The notes beneath the pieces were generated by a model. The model searched no databases. It was not told the origin of the DNA and was given only the letters and a program-made list of their open reading frames with translations. A stretch of DNA of 64,000 nt, from the NCBI GenBank assembly GCA_902612915.1, contig CACMFH010000002.1:1-64000 (forward strand), read 5' to 3'. The stretch comes from an uncultured SAR86 cluster bacterium (GTDB taxonomy: Bacteria; Pseudomonadota; Gammaproteobacteria; Magnimaribacterales; D2472). Every line of letters begins with the position of its first letter. The stretch's first letter is position 1. Below, piece by piece: positions 47,564 to 57,217 of the stretch. The position numbers were made by a program, and so were the translations under genes.

Positions 47564-48612
47564 TAAAGATATTTAATAAATATTTAATAAAAAGATCATT
47601 TTATTTTTCACTGAGTATTTTATTGATTTTTGGATTATTGGACTCAATATTTATTCTTATTTCTGAACTAGAAAAAAACTCATCAGATTACACTTTCCTT
47701 CACATATTAAAGTATGTAATTTTTTCAATGCCTCATAATTTACTTGATTTTGTTCAAGGTGCTTGTTTATTAGGAGTTATGCTTTCGCTTGGAATGTCTC
47801 ATGAGGAGGGAAATCTTAATGTATTGAGGTCTGCAGGCAAGTCTCCACTTGAAATAGTTTTTACAAGTTCAATAGGAGCCCTAATTCTTGTTTTATCAAT
47901 GCTATCACTAGACGAAATAGCGTTTAGGAAATTATATGTAAACGAAGAAGCTGAAAGAAATATTCTATTAAATAAAGAAATAAATTATGCAGATGAAATT
48001 AATTGGATTAAATCAGGAAACTCATTTTTGGGTTTTGAAAACATCGTAGATGAAAAAATTTTTAACGTTAACTTTTTTAAGCTTCAAGATAAAGAAGTTA
48101 TTTATTCTGTAAAATCTGATGTTGCAACTATCAGTAACAATAAAATTATTTTTGACAAGGAGTCTACATATAAAAGTTTTATAGATAATGTTGATAAAAA
48201 GGATATTGAATTTTTTGAGATTCCAATTCAATCAAAAATTACTTTTAGCAATATTAAACATCTTGGATTATTTGAACTAAATTTTTATAGAAAGATATTT
48301 GATGGCAGCACAATTAAGAAAGATATTTTATTTAAGTCTCATATAGATAAGTCCTTTTATAGTAAAATTTTCTTACCAATTTCATCTTTAATCTTAATAT
48401 TATTTTTTGGGTCATTTATATTCACTTCACTGAGAGACTCTACAATTGGAAATAGGGTGGTTGTATCTGTAGTAGGAGCTTTTATATATCAATTAATTCA
48501 AGACTTATCATCAGGTATATTTATTTCATATGGATTAACTACAATCTTAGGAATTATTCTTCCCTCAGTTTTACTAATAGTAGCAAGTATGATTTCTTTC
48601 AAAAAGATTTAA
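47548..48612 (+). CDS. lptG: LPS export permease LptG
   Basis: The second permease subunit of LptB2FG, 354 residues with the same six-TM plan. IKIFNKYLIKRSFYFSLSIL is the N-terminal coupling helix and first TM. ACLLGVMLSLGMSHEEGNLNVLRSAGKSP contains the LptG-typical RSAG segment. The start lies inside the 3' end of lptF, suggesting coupling. Its TTAA stop is shared with the RDD-family gene on the other strand. Confidence 0.94.
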   Translation: MGDRMIKIFNKYLIKRSFYFSLSILLIFGLLDSIFILISELEKNSSDYTFLHILKYVIFSMPHNLLDFVQGACLLGVMLSLGMSHEEGNLNVLRSAGKSPLEIVFTSSIGALILVLSMLSLDEIAFRKLYVNEEAERNILLNKEINYADEINWIKSGNSFLGFENIVDEKIFNVNFFKLQDKEVIYSVKSDVATISNNKIIFDKESTYKSFIDNVDKKDIEFFEIPIQSKITFSNIKHLGLFELNFYRKIFDGSTIKKDILFKSHIDKSFYSKIFLPISSLILILFFGSFIFTSLRDSTIGNRVVVSVVGAFIYQLIQDLSSGIFISYGLTTILGIILPSVLLIVASMISFKKI

Positions 48613-49019
48613 ATTTTTTTATAAGAAGTTTTAGATAAATAATCACTCAAAGATAAATTATTTTTTGAGAAATATATTAATGCTAAAGGCAGTCCTGCCA
48701 ATAAAATTGTAAAAATATTAGAAAAAAACCTAATACTAACTTTTTTCAATGTTATTTCGCCACCATCTGTACTATATATCTCAAAATTCCAAACAGCCAT
48801 ACCTAATGTCTTACCACCATTCATCCAAAAATAACCATAAAAAATCCATGTACTCAAAATAACAAGTAATGGTCCAACCCATTTTGTCTGAATAATGCCT
48901 CCATTGATCCATACAGCAAATGATCCAACAGCAAACCAAACTCCTAATAATAAAAATAAATCGTATACAGATGCTGCGATTCTTTTGATTGGATATACGA
49001 TGTATGATTTATCATTCAT
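48609..49019 (-). CDS. RDD family membrane protein
   Basis: A 136-residue membrane protein with three hydrophobic segments. The RDD domain features are the N-terminal KRIAASVYDLFLLLG (Arg and Asp) and the WMNGGKTLGMAVWNFEIYSTDG motif after TM2. RDD proteins are of mostly unknown function; some have been linked to ion transport. It is transcribed toward lptG and away from the peptide transporter gene, 39 bp from the latter's start. Confidence 0.9.
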   Translation of the reverse strand: MNDKSYIVYPIKRIAASVYDLFLLLGVWFAVGSFAVWINGGIIQTKWVGPLLVILSTWIFYGYFWMNGGKTLGMAVWNFEIYSTDGGEITLKKVSIRFFSNIFTILLAGLPLALIYFSKNNLSLSDYLSKTSYKKI

Positions 49020-49058
49020 TTTGGTATAGTACTAAATTATTAAAAAAAATAAATTGAT

Positions 49059-50534
49059 ATGAATACAACAACTGATTTTTTAGGACATCCAAAGGGTTTG
49101 TTTGTATGTTTTGCGACAGAGATGTGGGAGAGATTCTCTTACTATGGTATGAGAGCTCTCCTGATATTGTATTTAACAAAGCATTGGGAGTTTACAGACG
49201 CTACAAGTTATCTAATTTATGGAGCGTATACTTCTTTGGTATATATCATGCCAGTCTTTGGTGGCATGCTTGCTGATCAAATTTTAGGTTCAAAAAAAGC
49301 AGTCACTTATGGTGCGATACTATTGGTGTTTGGTCATTTAGGAATGACAGTTGAGAGTAATGAGCAAATATTTTACTTATCACTTGCTTTAATAGTATCT
49401 GGCGTAGGATTTTTAAAACCAAATATATCTACCATGGTTGGGGCATTGTATGAAGAGGGTGATCCAAGAAGAGATTCAGGCTTTACTATTTTTTATATGG
49501 GTATAAATATAGGAGCTTTTACTGCAACTCTTTTATGCGGTTATTTAGGAGAGCAAGTGGGATGGGCGTATGGATTTGGTGCAGCAGGAATTGGAATGCT
49601 GTTTGGGCTAATTATTTTCTTGTGGGGCCAAAAATATCTGGAAGGTCTTGCTGAGCCACCATCAAATAAATATCTACAAAAGATGAATGGAATAAGCTAT
49701 GAGTCTTGGGCCTATATTTCAGGTATTTTTATGGTTTTGGTTACTTGGTTTTTAGTTCAAAACTCGCAACTAGTTGGTCAACTTTTGGGTGGTTTTGGAG
49801 CTATTTTTATCGGAGCATGGTTATTGTATGCACTATTTAGATGTGCTCCTGATGAGAGAGATCGATTAATTGTTGTTGGGATATTAATATTATTTTCTTT
49901 AATTTTTTGGGCGCTTTTTGAACAAGCAGGCTCATCTTTAAATATTCTTACTGATAGAGGTGTAAACAGAGTAATATTTGGTTGGGAAGTTCCCGCATCG
50001 ATGTTTCAATCTTTGAATGCTGGCTTTATTTTTACTATAGCGCCATTATTCGCAATGCTTTGGATAGCACTTGCAAAAAGAAATATGGAACCATCTACAC
50101 CAATTAAATTTTCAATTGGTATCATTCTTGTTGGACTAGGTTTTTTAGCTTTGGTTTATGGTATGAGATCATCTGAGGGTCTTCAAACAGGAGTCTTTTG
50201 GATAATATTGATTTATCTTCTGCATACCCTAGGTGAGTTATGTTTATCTCCTGTTGGATTGTCATCAGTGACTAAATTATCACCTCAAAGAATTGTTGGA
50301 TTTATGATGGGAATGTGGTTTTTTGCATCAGCAGCTGGAAATTATGTTGCTGGATTAATTGCTAGAGCAACAGCGTCAGACTCGTCTGGAGTATCAAATG
50401 ATGTATTTGATCTTACTCAAAAACAATCATTTATGGATGTTTATACTGATGTTGGGTTGATGGCAATTGGCTGTGGGATATTTCTAGCTATATTAACTCC
50501 TATTCTCAAAAAATTAATGCATGGCGCCAACTAA
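49059..50534 (+). CDS. POT family proton-dependent oligopeptide transporter
   Basis: A 491-residue MFS protein importing di- or tripeptides with protons. The POT hallmark ExxERFxYYG is present as EMWERFSYYG at residues 21-30. Other family marks are GGMLADQILGSKKAVTYGA, the GFTIFYMGINIGAF region and FALFEQ-like FWALFEQAGSSLN in TM7. About fourteen hydrophobic segments fit the DtpA type. Peptide uptake fits the adjacent peptidase content (pepA), but there is no operon link. The last 14 nt overlap a small lysine-rich reading frame. Confidence 0.94.
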   Translation: MNTTTDFLGHPKGLFVCFATEMWERFSYYGMRALLILYLTKHWEFTDATSYLIYGAYTSLVYIMPVFGGMLADQILGSKKAVTYGAILLVFGHLGMTVESNEQIFYLSLALIVSGVGFLKPNISTMVGALYEEGDPRRDSGFTIFYMGINIGAFTATLLCGYLGEQVGWAYGFGAAGIGMLFGLIIFLWGQKYLEGLAEPPSNKYLQKMNGISYESWAYISGIFMVLVTWFLVQNSQLVGQLLGGFGAIFIGAWLLYALFRCAPDERDRLIVVGILILFSLIFWALFEQAGSSLNILTDRGVNRVIFGWEVPASMFQSLNAGFIFTIAPLFAMLWIALAKRNMEPSTPIKFSIGIILVGLGFLALVYGMRSSEGLQTGVFWIILIYLLHTLGELCLSPVGLSSVTKLSPQRIVGFMMGMWFFASAAGNYVAGLIARATASDSSGVSNDVFDLTQKQSFMDVYTDVGLMAIGCGIFLAILTPILKKLMHGAN

Positions 50535-50649
50535 AAGAAAAAAAGATCCTGTTAAAAAGAATATGGATAAGTTCCACAAACCAAAAACCCATAAAGATAA
50601 AACAAAATATGATAGAAAGAAAAAATCTAAAGACTTTGATTCAAATTAA
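50521..50649 (+). CDS. Small lysine-rich protein, unrecognised
   Basis: A 42-codon frame begins MAPTKRKKDPVKKNMDKF and continues with HKPKTHKDKTKYDRKKK. It contains 15 Lys, 2 Arg and 6 Asp, so it would be strongly basic and probably disordered, of a kind that could bind RNA or ribosomes. It starts inside the end of the peptide transporter gene and overlaps the 3' end of dapE by 23 nt. No Shine-Dalgarno is evident, so translation would rely on coupling to the transporter gene. I do not recognise a family. It would fill the one convergent junction that otherwise has a gap of 92 nt. Confidence 0.45.
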   Translation: MAPTKRKKDPVKKNMDKFHKPKTHKDKTKYDRKKKSKDFDSN

Positions 50650-51754
50650 TTAATATCTTTTCGTAAATATCTTTTAATTTCCAAAGATCATTAACGCTTA
50701 CATGCTCATCAATTTGATGAATAGATTTATTTACAGGCCCAAGTTCAACAATTTCGGTATTCATTGCTGCAACAAAACGACCATCAGATGTTCCGCCTTT
50801 AGCATTTAATTCAGGCTTATATCCAGTTATTTCTTCTGATGAAGCACATACAATATCTTTGAAAAAATTATCTTTCGTATAATAAGGATTGCCATTTAAG
50901 TCCCAGCTTAATTCATAATCTAATTCAAGATCTTTTAATATTGATTCAAATTCAAATTTGAGACTATCTTCAGTTGACTCAGTTGAAAATCTAAAATTAA
51001 ATGTTAACTCGAGTTCACCCGGCACTACGTTATGCGCTCCAGTTCCTGAACTTATATTAGATATTTGAAAACTTGTGGGATCAAAAGCTTCATTTCCATC
51101 ATCCCAAACCTTGTTTTTTAATTTTGAAATTAAATCGCCCGATAATAATATTGGATTAATAACTTTTTCAGGATAAGCAACATGTCCTTGTTTGCCGAAA
51201 ATTTTTAGGCAACCACCCAGGGAGCCTCGTCTGCCAATTCTTGCACAATCTGCGACTTTTTCACTTGAAGTAGGCTCACCAACTAAACAAAAATCAATAA
51301 TTTCATTATCTTCAATCATTTTTTCAATAATTTTGTCAATAAACCCATCTTTTGATGTACCTTCTTCATTTGAGGTGAGCAAGATAGCTAATTTAAAATT
51401 TAGTTTTTCATTTGTATTAATAAAATCTTTTGCTGCCTCAATGAAAGCAGCTACTGAGGATTTCATATCTGCAGCGCCCCTACCATATAGCACATCTCCT
51501 TCAATTGTCGCTGAGAAGGGGGGATAGCTCCATTTTTCCTCAGGCCCACTAGGCACAACATCGGTATGGCCTAAATAACAAAAAAGTTTTCCAGAATTTC
51601 CTATAGTTGCATAGAGATTTTCAACATTTTGATAATTAATTCTTTCGCATTTGAAATTAAGTTTCTTTAATTCATTCTCAATAAGATCAAAGCAACCCAT
51701 ATCAGATGGAGATATAGATTTGATTCGTATTAGTTTTTGAAGAAGTTCAATCAT
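50627..51754 (-). CDS. dapE: Succinyl-diaminopimelate desuccinylase
   Basis: DapE is a dinuclear zinc M20 hydrolase that removes succinate from N-succinyl-LL-diaminopimelate. The 375-residue length equals E. coli. Metal motifs are FCYLGHTDVVPSG, GRGAADMKSSVAAF and LLTSNEEGTSKDG; GGTSDGRF is in the C-terminal catalytic part. It is the last gene of map-glnD-dapD-dapE; its start overlaps the end of dapD by 8 nt, so the two DAP genes are coupled. Confidence 0.97.
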   Translation of the reverse strand: MIELLQKLIRIKSISPSDMGCFDLIENELKKLNFKCERINYQNVENLYATIGNSGKLFCYLGHTDVVPSGPEEKWSYPPFSATIEGDVLYGRGAADMKSSVAAFIEAAKDFINTNEKLNFKLAILLTSNEEGTSKDGFIDKIIEKMIEDNEIIDFCLVGEPTSSEKVADCARIGRRGSLGGCLKIFGKQGHVAYPEKVINPILLSGDLISKLKNKVWDDGNEAFDPTSFQISNISSGTGAHNVVPGELELTFNFRFSTESTEDSLKFEFESILKDLELDYELSWDLNGNPYYTKDNFFKDIVCASSEEITGYKPELNAKGGTSDGRFVAAMNTEIVELGPVNKSIHQIDEHVSVNDLWKLKDIYEKILINLNQSL

Positions 51755-52661
51755 TTTTATGAAGTATTTTATTTAAAGAAGATTTAGATTTGTTTGTTTT
51801 TGCAACTACTTTTCCAGATAAAGAATCGCGCATGTATAGAAGGTTTGATTTACCAGATAGTTCTCTAGCCTTAAGAATGATCTCTTTATTATCATCCTTA
51901 TCAATTACATTTATCTTAGTTCCCGCAGTAACATATAATCCAGCCTCAACTATGCAGTTATCACCTAAGGAAATCCCAATTCCAGAATTTGCACCTAAAA
52001 GACAATTTTTACCGACAGAAATTTTAGTATCATTTCCTCCTGATAAAGTTCCCATTGTGCTTGAGCCTCCACCAAGATCAGAATTATCGCCAATAACTAC
52101 TCCTGCAGATATCCTCCCTTCGATCATAGCTTTACCTAGAGTTCCTGCATTAAAGTTTACAAAACCTTCATGCATTATTGTTGTTCCCTCACCTAGGTAT
52201 GCTCCAAGCCTTACTCTACTTGCATCAGCGATTCTAACTTTCTTAGGAATAATATAATCCGTTAGACATGGAAATTTATCTAGTGACCTGATAAATAAAT
52301 CATTATTTCCACATTTTGACTCATTTAATTTCATTTCTATTTCATTAATTGAAATTGGCCCTTTGTTTGTCCATACCACATTTGGTAAGCATTCAAATAA
52401 TCCATCTAAATTAATGGTATTTGGCAAAACAAACTTATTTGATATTAAATGCAGTTTAAAATACGCGTCAGAAATTTTATTTATTGGTTTATCAAGATCG
52501 CTCTTTGTCCATTCAAATTTTAATATTTCTTGAGTACCTGAATTAACTTGAAGTGTTTTATACTCAGTTTTTTGTTCACCAAATTCTATGTTTGGAAAAT
52601 ATACGTCAAGCATTTGACCTGATTCCGAAATAGTAGCAATACCTTCTCCATAGATCTTCAT
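51747..52661 (-). CDS. dapD: Tetrahydrodipicolinate N-succinyltransferase
   Basis: DapD succinylates tetrahydrodipicolinate in the lysine pathway between DapB and DapE. The 304-residue protein is the long Pseudomonas/actinobacterial type, not the 274-residue enterobacterial type. RIADASRVRLGAYLGEGTTI, MHEGFVNFNAGTLG, GRISAGVVIGDNSDLGGGSS and the GLYVTAGTK end of the left-handed beta helix are characteristic. It follows glnD by 3 nt. Confidence 0.95.
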   Translation of the reverse strand: MKIYGEGIATISESGQMLDVYFPNIEFGEQKTEYKTLQVNSGTQEILKFEWTKSDLDKPINKISDAYFKLHLISNKFVLPNTINLDGLFECLPNVVWTNKGPISINEIEMKLNESKCGNNDLFIRSLDKFPCLTDYIIPKKVRIADASRVRLGAYLGEGTTIMHEGFVNFNAGTLGKAMIEGRISAGVVIGDNSDLGGGSSTMGTLSGGNDTKISVGKNCLLGANSGIGISLGDNCIVEAGLYVTAGTKINVIDKDDNKEIILKARELSGKSNLLYMRDSLSGKVVAKTNKSKSSLNKILHKND

Positions 52662-52664
52662 TTT

Positions 52665-55175
52665 TTAAACCACTTTTTTTAATTCTGAAATAATTTTCTT
52701 AATCTTATAACTTGGTACCAATTTATTGTTGAAATTTTCAATTTCAAAAGTATCTTCAACTCTCTCACCTAGAGTATTAATTCTTGCAGAGTAAATTGAA
52801 ACCTTATTTTCAAGAAATACCTTAGCAATATTAGCTAGCAAGCCGGAACTGTCAACTGTTTCAATAGTAATTAAATTTCTATTTTTATCAAAATTAATAG
52901 ATTCATTAATTTTTATATTTTTTTCAAATCTTGTATTTTTTTTCTTTAGTGATTGCATCTTAGAGGCCCAATCTTCTTTATTGAAATTTTTTTCAATCTT
53001 TGTACAAAGCTCAGTTAACTCAGATTTATTTAGGGTTCTATCATGTCGAGAATATTTTGTAATAAAAGTATTTGCTGCAAGTTTATTATTTTCAGATGAA
53101 AAAATATTTGCATCTATTATTTCAAGACCGCTATGCTCAAGTATCTTTACTGATTTATAGAAAAGTCCTGGCGAATCTTCAACCTTAATAAATATTTCAA
53201 TAAGATCATCAAATTTTCTTTTACTCCCAACAATAAGTTTATTATTTTTATTCTTTATAATTAACTCTGACTGCCATATAAGAGACTTTGATGAATGTTT
53301 ATTGAAGTAACTATCTTCAAAATTTTTAAAATATTTCTTTATTAACAGCTTTTGATCTTTATTTTTAAAATTATTAATAACATTTTTTTGTCTATCAAGA
53401 GACATTTGAGAAGATGCCTTTACGGGCTCCTTATTAATCTTTGATCTTGTAAGTAAATAAAGATCTCGTAATAGTTGATGTTTCCAACCATTCCATAATG
53501 CAGGATTTGTTGCTCTAATATCATTGATTGTAAGCAGATATAAATAGTTAAGTTTTTCATCTTGCTTAACCTCTGCTAAAAATTCACTAACTGTATTTGG
53601 ATCGGCAATATCTTTTTTTTGAGATATGGATGACATTATTAGATGTTTTTTAACAAGCCAAGATATTAAACTTGCATCTGTAACAGACATTCCTAGTCCT
53701 TTTGCAAATCTGAAACTTGATTTTGCACCAATTTCTGAGTGATTTCCTCCTTTGCCTTTGCCAAGATCATGAAATAAACCTGCAATATACAGAATTTCAA
53801 TTTTTGGTAATTTATTTATTAATTCATGCTCTAACTCAAACCCAGGCTGCTTGTTTAATTTCATTTGCCTCATGTTTCTAACAACTTTAAATGTATGTTC
53901 ATCCACTGTGTAAACATGAAATAAATCAAATTGCATTTGACCTATAACACTATCAAACTCAGGAATATACTTTTGCAATACTCCTATCGATTTCATTGTT
54001 CTGAGTATTGAGGATAGATTGTATTTAGATTTGAGTATTTCTAAAAATTGATTGGCATAGTGCTCGTTTCTTCTGAACTCCTTATCAATTAAACTTATAT
54101 TTTTTCTAATTAGAGACTTAGTTTCAGTATCAATCGAATTTATAATTTTGCTCTTGCCAATTTCAATAAATATTTCAAATATCAAGCTTTTATTATTTTT
54201 TAGGTTAATATTTTGAATACCAATTTTATTTTTATATTTGTGAATACCTTCAATTTTTTTAAAAAAGCTCTTTCTGGGATATTTTTCATTATATTTTTCG
54301 TAAACAATTTCATTGAAATATGAGAGTGAAGAAGCCATTTCATAAAATTTTTTCATCATCATTTCTACAGACTTCTTTGTAGTTCTTTTGCCAAGTTTTG
54401 CTTTTTTAGAAATTTCAATCTGAGCTTCAAAATCTAATCTATTTTTATTTGTGGATATGTTAGTAGCAAATCTTAAAGATTTAATGAAGTTATATGCATC
54501 AATTGCATTATTTAGTTCTCCATTGAATATTCTCGACTTTGAAATTTCATTAACTGATTTCAAATCAAAACAATGCTGAAGAATCCATAATGCAGATTGA
54601 AAATCTCTTAGTGTTCCAGGAGATTCTTTTAAATCAGGCTCTAAATTATAAGCTGTAGAAAAAAATTGACTATGACGCTGTTGTTGCTCAACATATTTTG
54701 CATTATAGAAATTATTTTTAGTCCAAAGTGTTGATAGAGCATAATTTATTTTTTTATCCATTTCATTTGTTGAAATGATAGGGCGCCTTGTTAAATACGA
54801 CGTATATTCTTTTAAATCTGATTTTGATATTTTTTTAATATCTGAAATTGTCCTAACGGAATGACCAACCTTATATCCTTGATCCCATAAAAAAGAAATA
54901 AATTCTTCAAGATTTTTAAAATCTTTTGGTTTATTTTTTTCCACAATTGATATGTCAATGTCAGAGATTGGAAAAATTTCTTTTCTACCAAAACCCCCGT
55001 TGGCATATATGACGAAATTTCTATCAAGTTTTAGTTTTAGAAATTTATTTTTAATTTCTTTTTCAACTTCGTTGGTATATTTCTTAAGAAATTTATTAAC
55101 CTTTGATGGTTTTAAATAAATTTCTGGGAAGTTTTTATAGAATTCATTATTAATTCTTGAAACCTTATCTTTCAT
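52665..55175 (-). CDS. glnD: Bifunctional uridylyltransferase/uridylyl-removing enzyme GlnD
   Basis: GlnD senses glutamine and modifies PII proteins to control nitrogen metabolism. The 836-residue protein has the nucleotidyltransferase motif GGFGRKE (60-66) with DID at 72-74. An HD hydrolase domain (AGLFHDLGKGKGGNHSEIG) follows, and two C-terminal ACT domains (about 665-745 and 770-836) bind glutamine. It is some 50 residues shorter than E. coli GlnD. Its presence implies a PII protein elsewhere in the genome. It overlaps the map stop by 1 nt; map-glnD is the conserved neighbour pair. Confidence 0.96.
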   Translation of the reverse strand: MKDKVSRINNEFYKNFPEIYLKPSKVNKFLKKYTNEVEKEIKNKFLKLKLDRNFVIYANGGFGRKEIFPISDIDISIVEKNKPKDFKNLEEFISFLWDQGYKVGHSVRTISDIKKISKSDLKEYTSYLTRRPIISTNEMDKKINYALSTLWTKNNFYNAKYVEQQQRHSQFFSTAYNLEPDLKESPGTLRDFQSALWILQHCFDLKSVNEISKSRIFNGELNNAIDAYNFIKSLRFATNISTNKNRLDFEAQIEISKKAKLGKRTTKKSVEMMMKKFYEMASSLSYFNEIVYEKYNEKYPRKSFFKKIEGIHKYKNKIGIQNINLKNNKSLIFEIFIEIGKSKIINSIDTETKSLIRKNISLIDKEFRRNEHYANQFLEILKSKYNLSSILRTMKSIGVLQKYIPEFDSVIGQMQFDLFHVYTVDEHTFKVVRNMRQMKLNKQPGFELEHELINKLPKIEILYIAGLFHDLGKGKGGNHSEIGAKSSFRFAKGLGMSVTDASLISWLVKKHLIMSSISQKKDIADPNTVSEFLAEVKQDEKLNYLYLLTINDIRATNPALWNGWKHQLLRDLYLLTRSKINKEPVKASSQMSLDRQKNVINNFKNKDQKLLIKKYFKNFEDSYFNKHSSKSLIWQSELIIKNKNNKLIVGSKRKFDDLIEIFIKVEDSPGLFYKSVKILEHSGLEIIDANIFSSENNKLAANTFITKYSRHDRTLNKSELTELCTKIEKNFNKEDWASKMQSLKKKNTRFEKNIKINESINFDKNRNLITIETVDSSGLLANIAKVFLENKVSIYSARINTLGERVEDTFEIENFNNKLVPSYKIKKIISELKKVV

Positions 55176-55942
55176 TAAAATTCGTCATTTCTTTTTGTTA
55201 AAATTTCTGAACCAGTTTTAGTCACTGCAATAGTATGCTCCCATTGAGCAGAATTTCTTCCATCTTTAGTTTCCACCGTCCATCCATCATTAAGAGTTTT
55301 GCAGTATTTTGTACCTTGATTAATCATTGGTTCTATAGTGAAACACATGCCTTCTTTTAGCTGTATACCTGTTCCAGGCTTTCCATAGTGAAGGATCTGA
55401 GGTTCTTCATGATAAATTTTTCCGATACCGTGACCGCAGTAGTCCTCAACAACACTATAGTAATTTTTTTCAGCATGTTTTTGGATGGCATTTCCAATGT
55501 CTCCAAGATATGCGCCTGGTTTTACAGCCTCGATACCTTTGTAAAGACATTCTTGAGTGATTTGAACTAATCTTTGGTTATGTGGAGCACATTTACCTAC
55601 AAGAAACATCTTTGATGTATCTCCATGCCACCCATCTTTTATGACTGTCACATCAATATTAAGAATATCTCCATCTTTAAGGAATTTTTCACTGTTAGGT
55701 ATACCATGACAAATAACCTGATTTATGCTCGAACAAATAGTTTTCTCATATCCTTTGTATCCAACATTTGCTGGTATGGCGTTTTGAACATTAACAATGT
55801 GATCATAACAAAGCTTATCAAGCTCACCAGTAGAAACTCCAGGTTTGACGAAGGGGGTAATCATTTCAAGAACTTCAGCTGCTAATTTGCCAGCTATTCT
55901 CATTTTTTCAATGTCCTCAAAATTTTTTATCGAAATATTCAT
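55175..55942 (-). CDS. map: Methionine aminopeptidase, type I
   Basis: Map removes the initiator methionine. The 255-residue type I enzyme has its metal ligands in LNIDVTVIKDGWHGDTSKMF (two Asp), GHGIGKIYHEEPQILHYG (His), FTIEPM (Glu) and WEHTIAV (Glu). It leads the map-glnD-dapD-dapE operon. It is divergent from carA rather than from rpsB, which is its usual neighbour. Confidence 0.98.
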   Translation of the reverse strand: MNISIKNFEDIEKMRIAGKLAAEVLEMITPFVKPGVSTGELDKLCYDHIVNVQNAIPANVGYKGYEKTICSSINQVICHGIPNSEKFLKDGDILNIDVTVIKDGWHGDTSKMFLVGKCAPHNQRLVQITQECLYKGIEAVKPGAYLGDIGNAIQKHAEKNYYSVVEDYCGHGIGKIYHEEPQILHYGKPGTGIQLKEGMCFTIEPMINQGTKYCKTLNDGWTVETKDGRNSAQWEHTIAVTKTGSEILTKRNDEF

Positions 55943-56095
55943 TTTTTTTCATTTTTGTATAGACATTAGATAACTTAATCTATAAAGTACAATTTTAATG
56001 TCAGCCTATAATTTTAGCTCATTAAAACAAAAAAATTCTTTTAATAGTCTCCCTAAAATTTTCTCTAAATTTAATCTTTCTAAGGTGCAATTCTA

Positions 56096-57217
56096 ATGTC
56101 ATTTAAAGCCATATTAGCATTTGAAGACGGTAGTGTATTCTATGGAAAGGGGTTTGGGAAAGAAAAATATGATGTTGGTGAGCTTGTATTTAATACATCT
56201 ATGACGGGCTACCAAGAAATTGTTACAGATCCCTCATACAAAAAACAAATAATTACTTTCACACATCCACATATTGGAAATACCGGTGTAAACAAGGAAG
56301 ATAATGAATCAAAAACTATTCATGCCTCAGGAATGGTAGTTAAAAACTTTTGTGACAAACCAAGTAATTGGAGGTCAAAAGCCACTTTGGGCGAATTTTT
56401 AAAAAAAAATGAAGTTATAGGGATATCAGAAGTTGATACAAGGGAAATAACAACAATTTTAAGAAAAAAAGGAGCAATGAATTGTTGTATTGCATCGCTT
56501 TCAGTAATTTCTGATAAAGAAGCTGTTGCAAAAGCAAAGGCATTTGAAGGTCTAAAAGGAATGGATTTAGCAAAAGTTGTCTCCACAGATAAAGAATATA
56601 AATGGAATGAGGGAGTTTGGCCTGAGAATAATAAATTTAATGATGAATATCCTGTAATAGCTTACGACTATGGCATTAAAGAGAATATATTAAGACTTTT
56701 AAGTGAGCACGTTGGATCTGTAAAAGTTGTAAATGCCAAAACTCCATTCGAAGAAATTATTAAATATAATCCAAAAGGTATATTTTTATCTAATGGTCCG
56801 GGAGATCCAGAGCCTTGTGATTATGCTATAGAAAACATTAAAAAATTTCTAGAAAATAAGATTCCAATTTTTGGTATCTGTCTTGGTCATCAATTATTAG
56901 CTCTTGCTGGTGGGGCTAATACTTACAAAATGAAATTTGGTCATCATGGAGCAAATCACCCTGTTCAAGACATGGCCTCCAAAGATGTTTTTATTACTAG
57001 CCAAAATCATGGCTTCGCAGTAGATGAAAACACTTTACCTAAAAATATTAAAGTTACTCATGTATCTTTATTTGACAAATCACTTCAAGGCATTGAATTT
57101 ATGGATAGGCCGGCATTTAGTTTCCAAGGGCATCCTGAGGCGAGTCCTGGTCCTCAAGAGATACAGATACTTTTTGAAAAATTTAGTTCTATGGTAAAAG
57201 AGTATGCCAAAACGTAA
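56096..57217 (+). CDS. carA: Carbamoyl phosphate synthetase small subunit
   Basis: CarA is the glutamine amidotransferase that feeds ammonia to CarB for arginine and pyrimidine synthesis. The N-terminal domain has [13 protein letters not shown] and [17 protein letters not shown]. The class I GATase triad is in [16 protein letters not shown] (Cys) and [11 protein letters not shown] (His, Glu). Length 373 is normal. AAGGTG precedes the ATG. The 153-bp gap to map holds a TATAAT at 56007 but no clear -35; I saw no PyrR-type or ARG-box element. It overlaps carB by 14 nt. Confidence 0.98.
   Translation: MSFKAILAFEDGSVFYGKGFGKEKYDVGELVFNTSMTGYQEIVTDPSYKKQIITFTHPHIGNTGVNKEDNESKTIHASGMVVKNFCDKPSNWRSKATLGEFLKKNEVIGISEVDTREITTILRKKGAMNCCIASLSVISDKEAVAKAKAFEGLKGMDLAKVVSTDKEYKWNEGVWPENNKFNDEYPVIAYDYGIKENILRLLSEHVGSVKVVNAKTPFEEIIKYNPKGIFLSNGPGDPEPCDYAIENIKKFLENKIPIFGICLGHQLLALAGGANTYKMKFGHHGANHPVQDMASKDVFITSQNHGFAVDENTLPKNIKVTHVSLFDKSLQGIEFMDRPAFSFQGHPEASPGPQEIQILFEKFSSMVKEYAKT

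Noticed and set aside
55943-56095. A full sigma-70 promoter for carA
   Set aside because: TATAAT at 56007-56012 is exact, but no hexamer near 55984-55990 resembles TTGACA. In such AT-rich DNA a lone TATAAT is weak evidence.
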